NCBI GenBank assembly: GCA_007135645.1
Contig: SLIL01000169.1
Coordinates: 1-37,609 of the forward strand
Length of the DNA stretch: 37,609 nucleotides
Direction of reading: 5' to 3'
From: Bacteroidales bacterium
GTDB lineage: Bacteria > Bacteroidota > Bacteroidia > Bacteroidales > UBA7960
A program made the position numbers and the translations under genes. How positions within the stretch are numbered: position 1 is the first letter of the stretch; each line of letters opens with the position of its first letter. The notes under the pieces were generated by a model, which was not told the origin of the DNA, did not search any database, and saw nothing but the letters and a program-made list of their open reading frames with translations. Below, piece by piece: positions 1-9,271 of this stretch.

Positions 1-1
1 A

Positions 2-286
2 TTGATGCGTGCTTCCCTCAGCCAGTCCATGATTGTTGATGCCGGTGTGGTTCTGATTTTTGGGGCTGTTTTTGAGCGCACTACCGAACGTTATGGAGAA
101 AGAGGATACAGGTATGTGTATAACGAGATCGGGCATGCTTCACAGAACGTACATCTGCAGGCTGCTGCACTGGGTATGGGTACGGTGGTAATTGGTGCCT
201 ACCGCGACGAAGAGGTTGAAGAAGTTCTTCAGCTTGGCCCTGAGATCAGGGTGCTGTATATGATGCCGGTGGGCAAACTTGATTAA
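2..286 (+). CDS. Nitroreductase-family protein (SagB-type-like), C-terminal fragment truncated by window edge
   Basis: ORF open to the left edge; motif 'YNEIGHASQNVHLQAAALGMGTVVIGAYRDEEVEEVLQL...LYMMPVGK' is typical of the C-terminal half of nitroreductase/SagB-type dehydrogenases. Confidence 0.8.
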   Translation: MMRASLSQSMIVDAGVVLIFGAVFERTTERYGERGYRYVYNEIGHASQNVHLQAAALGMGTVVIGAYRDEEVEEVLQLGPEIRVLYMMPVGKLD

Positions 287-331
287 ACCAGCAGTAATAT
301 TTGCTGATAATTTCAGATGCCGGATTTGCCA

Positions 332-1702
332 TTATAAATCATAGGATAAACCCATGAATACGGAGAACGTGTACGGATAGGTTTCGCGTGTGAGGTTTCT
401 TACCGGCCCCATGGAGTTGAGAAATACACGGGCCCTGGGCTCCAGGCTCACCCTTACACGATCGGCAACCGGGTAGCTGAAAGCAATACCTGCTGAGCCC
501 GAGAAGTTCAACGTGTTTATTCCCACACTTTTCCCGATAGGAGTAGCTTGTGTTTTTCCGGCAAGATAAACATCTCCCGTAAGCAGATAGTTGAGAGCTA
601 TTCCTGTGGTGGTATGTACGGTTAATCCCCTGTCAAGGATCTTATACCTTGCATTTACGGGAATCTCCAGGTATTCAAAATACTGCACCAGCCCCATCCC
701 GGTTTTATTTAGCAGGTTTACGATACTTTCGTCGTAGCTCCCTTTCAGGGTAATGATCCTTGCAGAACTAACATCGGCAAAATAGAAGCTCTGATCTGTA
801 AATACAATTCCACCCATGGATGTGCTCATGCTTTGAGGGTGCTCACTGATGGGGGTGCCATTGCTGGTATACAGGGGCATCATAGAAGGATGGCTGAAGG
901 ATGCTATGTCATTTACCTGCTGCCCAAGCCTGTTATATCCAATCCCTGATTCAATCTGCCAGCGGTTGTTTATCTTGTATGCTGCAAGAATTCCTGAAGA
1001 GAAGGTCAGGATCTCGCTCTCAAGCCCCTGCACAGGGTTGATCATATTTCCCAGATGATAGCGGTAAGCCTGCTGGGGAGCAAAATAAGCTGAAAAACTA
1101 AATGCTCCGGGGATATTGGTTTCCGCAACAGATGCAAGGGTTAGGGATGATTCTTCTGTTATAGTGGCGATAGATTGTTCAAAGACAGGCTGCCATGTAG
1201 CAATGGAGTGCCTGTTAACCTGTTGGTCAACGGTGGCTGATAAGCCAGGTATAGATGCCAGGATCCGGTTCTCAGAAACAAACATGACTTTTTCAGAAGG
1301 TTCTGCGGCTATCGTTGCTTCAGGTTTAACCTCCTGTGCCAGCAACGTACTGCTGTGTTGATCCGTTATACTGCTTCCGGCCTCTATGGTGATCTCATGT
1401 GGCTGATCATAGGGCCCGGGGATTGAAGTTGGTGGGGTTGCATCAGGAACTGGTTGATCCGAGGGAGCTGTAGATTCCTGGGTAAGTTGAACAGGATCAG
1501 TACCTATACCGGTGATCAGCAAAAGAGATCCTGACAAAACAATAAGAAGAACGGCAGCAGCAGCCATTACTCTTCTGCGGTAAACAACCCAGAGAGTGGG
1601 TTTATTGTCGAGCCTGCTTTCAATTTTTGACCACATATCCTGTGGCGGCTCGGCCTCAAAACCACTTAACTTCTTTCTAATGTCACTTTCAAACTGGTTC
1701 AT
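332..1702 (-). CDS. Putative anti-sigma/outer-membrane beta-barrel fusion: short cytoplasmic N-terminus, one TM helix, Pro/Ser/Thr-rich linker, C-terminal beta-barrel-like domain
   Basis: Internal Met at 1702 (MNQFESDIRKKLSGFEAEPPQDMWSKIESRL) follows the sigma-factor stop by 4 nt; TM 'VMAAAAVLLIVLSGSLLLITG'; C-terminal half has alternating amphipathic strands and ends 'FSVFMGLSYDL' (terminal aromatic/hydrophobic strand). ORF track start 1744 overlaps the sigma gene. Confidence 0.7.
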   Translation of the reverse strand: MNQFESDIRKKLSGFEAEPPQDMWSKIESRLDNKPTLWVVYRRRVMAAAAVLLIVLSGSLLLITGIGTDPVQLTQESTAPSDQPVPDATPPTSIPGPYDQPHEITIEAGSSITDQHSSTLLAQEVKPEATIAAEPSEKVMFVSENRILASIPGLSATVDQQVNRHSIATWQPVFEQSIATITEESSLTLASVAETNIPGAFSFSAYFAPQQAYRYHLGNMINPVQGLESEILTFSSGILAAYKINNRWQIESGIGYNRLGQQVNDIASFSHPSMMPLYTSNGTPISEHPQSMSTSMGGIVFTDQSFYFADVSSARIITLKGSYDESIVNLLNKTGMGLVQYFEYLEIPVNARYKILDRGLTVHTTTGIALNYLLTGDVYLAGKTQATPIGKSVGINTLNFSGSAGIAFSYPVADRVRVSLEPRARVFLNSMGPVRNLTRETYPYTFSVFMGLSYDL

Positions 1703-1706
1703 TGTA

Positions 1707-2261
1707 TCATATTGCTTTTTCAATCCATTTGGTTTGATAGTCAATTTTATCTTTTAAAATCATTTTTGCCCTTGCAAGATTGGAGCGGGAAGTAGAAATG
1801 CCGATGTTAAGGATCTCAGCAATTTCATGGTGAGAATGGCCTTCCATTACATACAGGTTAAACACCAGCCGGTATTGATCCGGTAGTTGTTTTATAAGTG
1901 CCATGATCTCTTTTTCTGAAATTGAATCTACGGCAGAAGCTTCACTGTCAGTAGCAACATCAGCCCCGTTTTCCATTTCATCTACAGAAAGGTGTGTAAT
2001 CTTACTTCGGTACTTGTCGAGGGCAAGGTTCACAAAGATCCGTTTCATCCATCCTTCAAAAGAACCCTCTCCCCGGTATTTATTCAGATTCTCAAATACC
2101 TTGACAAATCCATCCTGGAGGATATCCTGAGCATCGTGGCTGTTTGCAGCATACCGAAGGCAAACTCCATACATCTTTGATGCAAACATCTGGTAGAGTT
2201 CACTCTGCTTCTCACGGTTGTTTTTGAGGCAACCTTTCAGAATTTCCTGCAAATTTTCCAC
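1707..2261 (-). CDS. ECF RNA polymerase sigma factor (sigma-70 family)
   Basis: 184 aa; sigma region 2 'YAANSHDAQDILQDGFVKVFENLNKYRGEGSFEGWMKRIFVNLALDKYR' and region 4 'LPDQYRLVFNLYVMEGHSHHEIAEILNIGISTSRSNLARAKMILK'. Confidence 0.95.
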   Translation of the reverse strand: MENLQEILKGCLKNNREKQSELYQMFASKMYGVCLRYAANSHDAQDILQDGFVKVFENLNKYRGEGSFEGWMKRIFVNLALDKYRSKITHLSVDEMENGADVATDSEASAVDSISEKEIMALIKQLPDQYRLVFNLYVMEGHSHHEIAEILNIGISTSRSNLARAKMILKDKIDYQTKWIEKAI

Positions 2262-2403
2262 AAGCCTGGTGTGTTTGTGCTATTAACAAAAGTAACAAAA
2301 AAACAAGAATTTTAATATGCACAAAACGTGCCACTTGCAATGGGCAAAATTTCAAAGAACACTATCAACCCCTAAGGGTTTGAAACTAAGTTTTTTATAA
2401 TTA

Positions 2404-2527
2404 GTGCCTGCAAGAAAACGCCAATTGCTGCGTTGGGCTTGCCTTCAGAACAGTTATCTCGCCTTTAGGCGAGACTCTGTTTTTCAGTCTTCGCCCGCCT
2501 TGCACTTGACGCTTTCTTATCAGGCAC
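2404..2527. repeat. 124-bp imperfect foldback (palindromic) intergenic element with central perfect hairpin
   Basis: Ends gtgcctg...caggcac; outer arms tgcctgcAAGAAAaCGcCAA / rc tgcctgatAAGAAAgCGtCAA; central TCTCGCC-ttta-GGCGAGA at 2457-2474. Confidence 0.75.
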
Positions 2528-2589
2528 ATGAGAAAAAAACGAGTTTTCGTGCAAAGACTAATTAAAGATACCAGAGATGCGCAGCCTGA

Positions 2590-3378
2590 TCAGAAAACAA
2601 ACCGCTCACCTCGTGTATTAAACATCCTGATCTGAATCTCCTCTCCCTCATAGCCTTCCATAACCTTTTCGTAGATCTCAACCAGTTCGGTCATACTATT
2701 CTCAAACTGAAAATAAAATGTTTTAACTTCCTGTTTGATATGATCAAAATACACCTTTCCTTCCTTTACTGCAAAATAATAGTAGTTGCCATCGGGGAGG
2801 GTAATAAGCTTTGCTCCTGCTTTAATGAATTCTTCCATGAGATCATCCAGGAAATCTGGTTTTTTGCTCATGGATCCGGCAAGCGTGTAACCCCAGAAGG
2901 TGTTTTGCGGGATACGTAAAAGAGAATCAGAGGAGAAAAATAAATGATTTTCGAATAACTGGCCGGTGCTTACAGCAATAAGATCCTGGTTGATCTGCAC
3001 AGAAAAATCGTGCTGTTTGTCGTTTACCCAGACTGTAAAGCTTCCTGCTGCCTCATTTACCGGTCCCACAACAATCTGTTGCGTTGCCGGCCCTATGCTG
3101 GTAATGCAAACATCGGGTACATCCAGATCCTGTATCTGGATATCTGTATGATTGCCGGATTTTTCTACAGAAACCTCGAGCTGAAAATTGGAGCAGGGAA
3201 ACGTTTCAATCGTACTGAGAAAGAAATAGATATCGGATCCTTCGGCAGTAAAGTGCTCGTAATATTCCAGGTTGATATAATCAAAAGCATGGCCTTTTCC
3301 ATCATCTTTGTTGCAAGAGATGAAAAAGGCCCCTAAAAAAAGAGATAGTAGTAGAGACAGTTGAATTGTTTTGTTCAT
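2590..3378 (-). CDS. Hypothetical lipoprotein
   Basis: 262 aa; signal peptide and lipobox 'LSLLLSLFLGAFFISCNKDDGKG'; no family recognised. Confidence 0.7.
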   Translation of the reverse strand: MNKTIQLSLLLSLFLGAFFISCNKDDGKGHAFDYINLEYYEHFTAEGSDIYFFLSTIETFPCSNFQLEVSVEKSGNHTDIQIQDLDVPDVCITSIGPATQQIVVGPVNEAAGSFTVWVNDKQHDFSVQINQDLIAVSTGQLFENHLFFSSDSLLRIPQNTFWGYTLAGSMSKKPDFLDDLMEEFIKAGAKLITLPDGNYYYFAVKEGKVYFDHIKQEVKTFYFQFENSMTELVEIYEKVMEGYEGEEIQIRMFNTRGERFVF

Positions 3379-4058
3379 GTATCGGTTTGCAGTGTAATGA
3401 TAATCCGGTTAAACGCAACGAAAATGTGACCGTGCTTAACTAAAAAAGCACAAAGTTTATCTTGAAAATAATTTTTATACACAAAGACAGCATGCATATG
3501 TTTCCGCTGAGGGAAAAAAAAGACAGGCTCAATTTGGCTATGCAGGGATGACCAAATGAAAGCCTGCCAATACAGTGTATTTTTCGTAAAGAACAGTTTT
3601 GACTCAGGGTAATGGCCGCGCAGGTTGCTGAAAATGGTTAATGTTGGTGCAAACTTTCTTGTTTGGGTGGAAAACGCAAAAGTCTAACGGCCATTTTCAT
3701 TAACCATGAAATCAAAACACGTTGTTTACTAAAGGAAAAGTATTTTAAGCGCAGAGTGCTTTTATTTTCCCATGTATTTTTTCAATAAAAAAAGAGCAAT
3801 TATATATTGATTGTGATATTGTCAAAAAAAAACCGGAGTACCTTCCAATGGACAAGCTATGATTGTTGGGGGAGTCTTGGTTCAATTAAAAAGTCTGATA
3901 TTTAAGGCAGAAAGGCGATAACCCCGGTTTTGGAAAAGAGCGTTATATAAAGAAGACGCAAACCAGGGTGTAAACGCTGCGTTATTTTCAAAAAAAATCA
4001 ACTTTTTTTTGAAATAATTTGCAAGTGCCAGAAAATGAGAAGGTTAAAATATAATGAT

Positions 4059-6296
4059 TTAGGGTTGAGTTTGATCTGAACGGATGAATTCTATCATCAG
4101 ATCAATGTCAAATTCCAGAATTCCATTCTTTGTGAGATGCTTTTTATCTTCCAGGAAAGACGTTTCAAATTTGTCAGTGTTTTTAAAAAGAGACAGGCTC
4201 TTACGGTAAGAAATGATGGCTTCTTCTTCTTTTCCCAATGCCCACAGGATATGACCCAGACTGAGCAGATCAAAGCGGTTGTCCGGATCATTGGCCAGAA
4301 GCCTGTTCATGTAGTCTTCAGCCGTGTCGAGCTTGCCCAGCACAAAGGAGCACCAGGCCAGTGGTCTTCTGATGCGATGATTTTCAGGGGCAAGAACTTC
4401 TACTTTAAAATAATATTCCAATGCTTCTTCATACCTTTCCAGGTGTATCAGGCACTGGCCAATATTGGCCTGAACTTTCATGTCGTCTGGATTGTGCTTC
4501 TCAACCATTTTGTAATAGGTAAGGGCCTGTTCCCATTGATTGAGAAATTTGGAACAAAAAGCAATCTTTTTAATGATCCAGAGGCGTTCGGTATTGATTA
4601 GCTCAGCTTTTTTGTAATACCTGAGCGCGTTTTCAAAGTTGCCGGTCTTCTCATAGCAGAAGGCAATTTTTTCGAAAAGCTCAATGTTTTTCTGGTCCTT
4701 GTCCAGCAGCGAAAGGAAGATGTTCAGGGCATAGGGATAGAATTGCTTGTCGAAATAAAATTCTGCAATATTGCGAATAGTGTCCGGGCTGGTAATGATG
4801 CCTTTAACAAATTCATTGTCAAAAATATCGGGTTCCATTCTGAAAATGTCTTCAAACTCTTTTCTCCAGGGATGAAGCCTGAAAAACCGGTATAGGTCCT
4901 GAAAATACTGGGTGTATATGCTCTTGGTTTTGGCAAACTCATCAATAAGCCCCTCCGACTTTTCGATCTCCGATACACTGTCCATTTCGGCATTCACCAT
5001 ATTCAGCATCATATTTTTCTGCTGATCGGGGATCATGCCGAGGTTAATGCAAAAGGAGTATTTATCGCTGTTGCACATGAAGAAGGTTTTCTCCAGCTTC
5101 TCAACCAGGGGCGTAAGGTCAATATCACTTGAGGCATTTTTTATATAGGGTTGCATGGCCTGGTTTTGTGCATAGAAAGGGACAAACCAGTTGCTGATCT
5201 TGTAGAAGAAGGGGAAGTTCTTTAATTGCGAAAAGGCACTCATAAACACATCCATCCCTTCCATTTGCATCTCGGTAAACTCTTGTAGTTTATTGAGCAG
5301 ATCAGGGGCATCCTCAAAAACAGTTTCCCAGTCGGGATTTTTTTCTTCTCCAAATTCATCTTTGAAGATGTTTTCAAGGTCCAGCTTCTCTTCAATCTTT
5401 GGCCTGAGCTTCATCATGGCAGGCAAAATCTCTTCTTTCCATTTTTTGCTTACACTTTCTGTTTCGCGGGTTTTTGTAAACTGGATCAGGATTGCCTCAA
5501 GATTCTTCTGAATATCAGGAGCCTGGGAAAGCTCAAGGGTTTTTTCGGCAAGTGAGGGGTAAAGGTAAAATCGGTCATTGTATTTGAGCAGGCCCATAAA
5601 AATACCCACAAGTGCCCGTTGCCAGGTGTTTTGTTCTTTTTCTTCCACAAAACGGAATAAAAGCTGAAATTTATTGATGTCGAAATATCTGAGCAAACTG
5701 AGACTTAGAGCACTTACAATAAGGCTCTTGTCATACCATGTAAGTGATTGTGAGAGGCATACCGAATTCAGCAGCTCAATCTCCGATTCGCTGTATCTGT
5801 CAGAAAGCCATATGATATTGAAAATATGCACCAGCTCTTCTTCACGTTCCCTGCTTTCCTCTTCACCACTCACATTAGTGCCTTCCAGCAATGAAGACAA
5901 CTCCTTATTGAAAGTGAGACTCTCCAGAAAGGCCATGGCCTGTGTTCGTCCCATACTTTTGTTGCGATCGAGCTGTTTTTTCAGGCTGTAGATATTGCCC
6001 ACTCCGGCCTCTGTTAAAATTCCTTCATGAAGCTGATCTGCAAGTTCCAGCAGGTTTCGCTTCAGGTAGTTGTAAACTTTCTCGCGTTCGGGGTCCTTTA
6101 CCGATCCGAAGGAATGTTTCAGGATGTTATGGTATGTGAGTTCATGGCGGGCCAGCTGATCGCTGAAGTATTCCTTCCCTGAGATGGTGATCAGCCCTTT
6201 GATACGCTCAATGGCATCCAGCACTCTTCTCTTATGAAGGTTCTCAGTAAATTCAGCATATAACTTTTTGGCAGAAACCGTGTCCATGAATTCCAC
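4059..6296 (-). CDS. Large helical protein with C-terminal tetratricopeptide repeats
   Basis: 745 aa; C-terminal TPR-like units 'AFCYEKTGNFENALRYYKKAELI', 'QWEQALTYYKMVEKHNPDDMKVQANIGQCLIHLERYEEALEYYFKVEVLAPEN', 'EEEAIISYRKSLSLF'; no signal peptide. Confidence 0.85.
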   Translation of the reverse strand: MEFMDTVSAKKLYAEFTENLHKRRVLDAIERIKGLITISGKEYFSDQLARHELTYHNILKHSFGSVKDPEREKVYNYLKRNLLELADQLHEGILTEAGVGNIYSLKKQLDRNKSMGRTQAMAFLESLTFNKELSSLLEGTNVSGEEESREREEELVHIFNIIWLSDRYSESEIELLNSVCLSQSLTWYDKSLIVSALSLSLLRYFDINKFQLLFRFVEEKEQNTWQRALVGIFMGLLKYNDRFYLYPSLAEKTLELSQAPDIQKNLEAILIQFTKTRETESVSKKWKEEILPAMMKLRPKIEEKLDLENIFKDEFGEEKNPDWETVFEDAPDLLNKLQEFTEMQMEGMDVFMSAFSQLKNFPFFYKISNWFVPFYAQNQAMQPYIKNASSDIDLTPLVEKLEKTFFMCNSDKYSFCINLGMIPDQQKNMMLNMVNAEMDSVSEIEKSEGLIDEFAKTKSIYTQYFQDLYRFFRLHPWRKEFEDIFRMEPDIFDNEFVKGIITSPDTIRNIAEFYFDKQFYPYALNIFLSLLDKDQKNIELFEKIAFCYEKTGNFENALRYYKKAELINTERLWIIKKIAFCSKFLNQWEQALTYYKMVEKHNPDDMKVQANIGQCLIHLERYEEALEYYFKVEVLAPENHRIRRPLAWCSFVLGKLDTAEDYMNRLLANDPDNRFDLLSLGHILWALGKEEEAIISYRKSLSLFKNTDKFETSFLEDKKHLTKNGILEFDIDLMIEFIRSDQTQP

Positions 6297-6369
6297 TTCT
6301 TTTATTTAGGGTGATTATTTCCGGGTAATTAAAGAATCTGACAGTACAACAGTGTTTGGGTTACAATGT

Positions 6370-7233
6370 TTACAGCAGGATCCGTTCAGCACTTGAGGGC
6401 TCTGAGGCAATAAATTTAATGATCGCCAGTCCGGGTCCTTCATAGGCTGCGCTCATGGAAACAGTGCTTCCGTTTTGCTCCTTCCATACACCTGTAAGCC
6501 TGGAGGATTCATGAATGTGTCCATGAAGGGTGATGTGAGGGCTGGTGGTTTTTGTAAATCCGGCAATGGCTTTGCTTCCTACGTTGGGATCAGGATTTCC
6601 TGCTACAGCACTTGCAGCATCAAAGGCTACCTTGTCCAGGCCACTTCCGTAGGGTGGGGAGTGAAACAGGTAAATAGATTTTTTCTTTTTCAGCAACTTA
6701 CCCAGTTTGCTCAGCTCTTCTTCAATGGTGATCTTGTCATGGTCAGCATCTGGTTGAAATGTTCTGAATCCTTCTGGTGGGGCAACGCATCCGGGCTGCA
6801 GGCTCTCATCAATGTCGTATCGCTCCCAGTCTTTGAGCAGAAACGGGGTTGGAGGAACGTAGGAGTAGCCCAAAATCTGGTAGGATCCAAACTCAACCAC
6901 TTTCCCATGGATGTAATTCCACAGACCCTTCTTGTCAAACTCTTTCAGGGTTTCTTCCTCGATTCGGGGGTCATCATTCCCCATAATGATAAATATGCTG
7001 GGATAATCATTTCCGAGCTCCTTCTTTAGTTCCTGAAATTTTGGAGCAAGATAATCGGTAATAAAGTCAGGTTTGTTCTCCCCGGCCCTGAAGCTGTGTA
7101 ATACACTCGAGGGAAGTATATCTCCTCCTATAAACAGGGCACCTGGTTTCTCTTCACGGATGGCCTTAAAAAGTTTCTCATATCTGTGTACCTTGCCATG
7201 AAGGTCTGACACAAAAAGACAAATCTCGTTCAT
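6370..7233 (-). CDS. Calcineurin-like metallophosphoesterase
   Basis: 287 aa; metal-site motifs 'FVSDLHGKVHR', 'FIGGDILP', 'IIMGNDDPR', 'LFHSPPYGSGLD', 'ITLHGHIHESSRLTG'. Confidence 0.9.
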   Translation of the reverse strand: MNEICLFVSDLHGKVHRYEKLFKAIREEKPGALFIGGDILPSSVLHSFRAGENKPDFITDYLAPKFQELKKELGNDYPSIFIIMGNDDPRIEEETLKEFDKKGLWNYIHGKVVEFGSYQILGYSYVPPTPFLLKDWERYDIDESLQPGCVAPPEGFRTFQPDADHDKITIEEELSKLGKLLKKKKSIYLFHSPPYGSGLDKVAFDAASAVAGNPDPNVGSKAIAGFTKTTSPHITLHGHIHESSRLTGVWKEQNGSTVSMSAAYEGPGLAIIKFIASEPSSAERILL

Positions 7234-7303
7234 TGCTAGTTGTTTTAAGAGCGGAATGTCCGCTTGTGGATTGAAAAAACAGGCAAAGAGTTATCAAAAA
7301 GAT

Positions 7304-7388
7304 GGTTGTTGAGCCTGGCAGGAACTGAGGCAGGATTCCATTCGCTGAAACTTGCAGGAATATCCTGTTCCCGGCAAACTCAACAACC
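7304..7388. repeat. 85-nt imperfect inverted repeat (possible terminator or structured 3' end downstream of the AbgT gene)
   Basis: GGTTGTTGAG (7304-7313) pairs perfectly with CTCAACAACC (7379-7388); further imperfect pairing inside (CAGGA / TCCTG). Confidence 0.55.
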
Positions 7389-7447
7389 GTTATTAAAATG
7401 CTGGGTTTATGTAAAAGATCACTTCAAATACAGTTAGTCAGTAAGTT

Positions 7448-9115
7448 TTACTGAGCAGTTGGTGAAAAGTTTTCCACCACAAGGGTGTTTTCAGGCAAAG
7501 CAGTTTCGCAGCAGGAAACAGCAGATGTCTCCACTGCCGTGGGTCTTGCTTCTTCATAATAGATCGGCCCTTCAATTCCCAATGGTATTCCCAGCCATAT
7601 CCAGATGATAAACATGGGGATCCTTGCTACCATAAATGCAATGGCATAGGGCAGCATCATGGATATAAGGGTGCCTATACCGGCAGTCTTATCGTACTTT
7701 TGTGCAAATACAATAACCAGCGGGAAATAGGGGAGAAGAGGCGTAAGAATATTGGAATACGAGTCGCCGATACGGTATGCTGCCTGGGTAACCTCAGGCG
7801 AGTACCCCATAAGCATAAGCATGGGAACAAAGATAGGTGCCAGAAGTGCCCATTTTGCTGATGCACTTCCCATGATCAGGTTTACCAGTGAGGCTATAAG
7901 AATAAATGCTACCAGCAGGGGGATTCCTGTAAACCCAATGGCATTGAGCCCATCAGATCCTTTTACGGCCAGTACACTACCCAGGTTCGACCAGTTGAAA
8001 TAAGCCACAAACTGTGCAGCCACAAAAGCAATAACTATGTAAAGCCCCATGGTTGACATGGATTTGGCTGTCATGTCAGATACATCCTTGTCATTCTTGA
8101 TGGTTTTGGAAACGATCCCGTAAACCAGACCTGCAACAAAGAATATGATGAACATGATCGGTACAAGCGAATCGTAGAATGGCCTGAAGCTGTTGCTTCC
8201 GGTATTGGGGTCAATATCACCACGCAACAACCCTTCGCTGGGAACAATACTGATGGCAACCAGGATAAGCACTACCAATACGGCCAGGAATGACCACTTC
8301 AAAGCTTTTTTCTCCTGAGCAGTAACATTGTTGCTGTTCTCTTCTGAAAGCATTTCGCCTTCGGGGCGGTACTCTCCAAGGCGGGGTACGACAATCTTCT
8401 CGGTTACCCAGGTGCCGGCAATACCCACCAGGGGAACAGATGCGGCCATGAGATACCAGTTAGAAAGCGGGTTTACAGTGTAGGTGGGATCGATAATGTT
8501 GGCAGCGGGTTCGGTAAAGGCAGCGATCATGGGATCAAGACCCGTGGGGAGAAAGTTGGCTCCAAAGCCGCCGGATACTCCCGCGAATGCCGCCGCGATA
8601 CCTGCCAGCGGATGCCGGCCCATACCCATAAACAGGGCCGCCCCCATGGGTATTAGTACCACGTATCCTGCATCGGCAGCTACCGAGCTGATCATCCCTG
8701 CAACAACAATAGAGAAGGTGATCAGATACTTGGGAATCTTGGATACAAACAACCTGAGTGCTACGGCAATCATTCCCGTATGCTCAGCAACACCAATACC
8801 AAGCATTACCACCAGTACCAGCCCCAGGGGAGGGAAAGTGGCAAACACATTCACCATGCTGGTGAAAATGCGCTGGATCCCTTCTTTGGTAAGCAGATTC
8901 TCAACCACTATAAAGTCTGCCGGAACGCCTGTATCGGCACCTGTCCCTGGTCTTAATACACTTACTCCCCCAAAGATCCAGGAAAGCAGGAGTACAACCC
9001 CCATAAGAATCGCAAACAGGGTAACGGGCTGAGGCAGCTTGTTACCCACAATTTCTACCTTATCAAGGATTTTTTTAAAAACACCTTCTTTTTTCGAATT
9101 GTCCTTTTCGCTCAT
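7448..9115 (-). CDS. abgT: AbgT-family transporter (p-aminobenzoyl-glutamate transporter family)
   Basis: Multi-TM protein; 'VAADAGYVVLIPMGAALFMGMGRHPLAGIAAAFAGVSGGFGAN', 'GSASAKWALLAPIFVPMLMLMGYSPEVTQAAYRIGDSYSNILTPLLPYFPLV'. Likely start is the internal Met (MSEKDNSKK). Confidence 0.92.
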   Translation of the reverse strand: MSEKDNSKKEGVFKKILDKVEIVGNKLPQPVTLFAILMGVVLLLSWIFGGVSVLRPGTGADTGVPADFIVVENLLTKEGIQRIFTSMVNVFATFPPLGLVLVVMLGIGVAEHTGMIAVALRLFVSKIPKYLITFSIVVAGMISSVAADAGYVVLIPMGAALFMGMGRHPLAGIAAAFAGVSGGFGANFLPTGLDPMIAAFTEPAANIIDPTYTVNPLSNWYLMAASVPLVGIAGTWVTEKIVVPRLGEYRPEGEMLSEENSNNVTAQEKKALKWSFLAVLVVLILVAISIVPSEGLLRGDIDPNTGSNSFRPFYDSLVPIMFIIFFVAGLVYGIVSKTIKNDKDVSDMTAKSMSTMGLYIVIAFVAAQFVAYFNWSNLGSVLAVKGSDGLNAIGFTGIPLLVAFILIASLVNLIMGSASAKWALLAPIFVPMLMLMGYSPEVTQAAYRIGDSYSNILTPLLPYFPLVIVFAQKYDKTAGIGTLISMMLPYAIAFMVARIPMFIIWIWLGIPLGIEGPIYYEEARPTAVETSAVSCCETALPENTLVVENFSPTAQ

Positions 9116-9160
9116 AATTTTTTTATTGAAAGTCAATAGATTGATTTAGTTTTGAGGCCC

Positions 9161-9191
9161 CAAAAATAAACCATTCGGCATTATCAGCAAA
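9161..9191 (-). promoter_or_regulatory. Putative Bacteroidota housekeeping promoter for the AbgT gene
   Basis: On the minus strand: TTTG (9188-9191), 19 nt, TATTTTTG (9161-9168), fitting the TTTG / TAnnTTTG consensus. Confidence 0.5.
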
Positions 9192-9271
9192 GGAATAAAA
9201 AAGTTTTTTTGTTAATTGTGGGAGAACCAACGGTTTGCAAAGCGATCCAGAGGTTCTGGCAAAGCAGGCTG

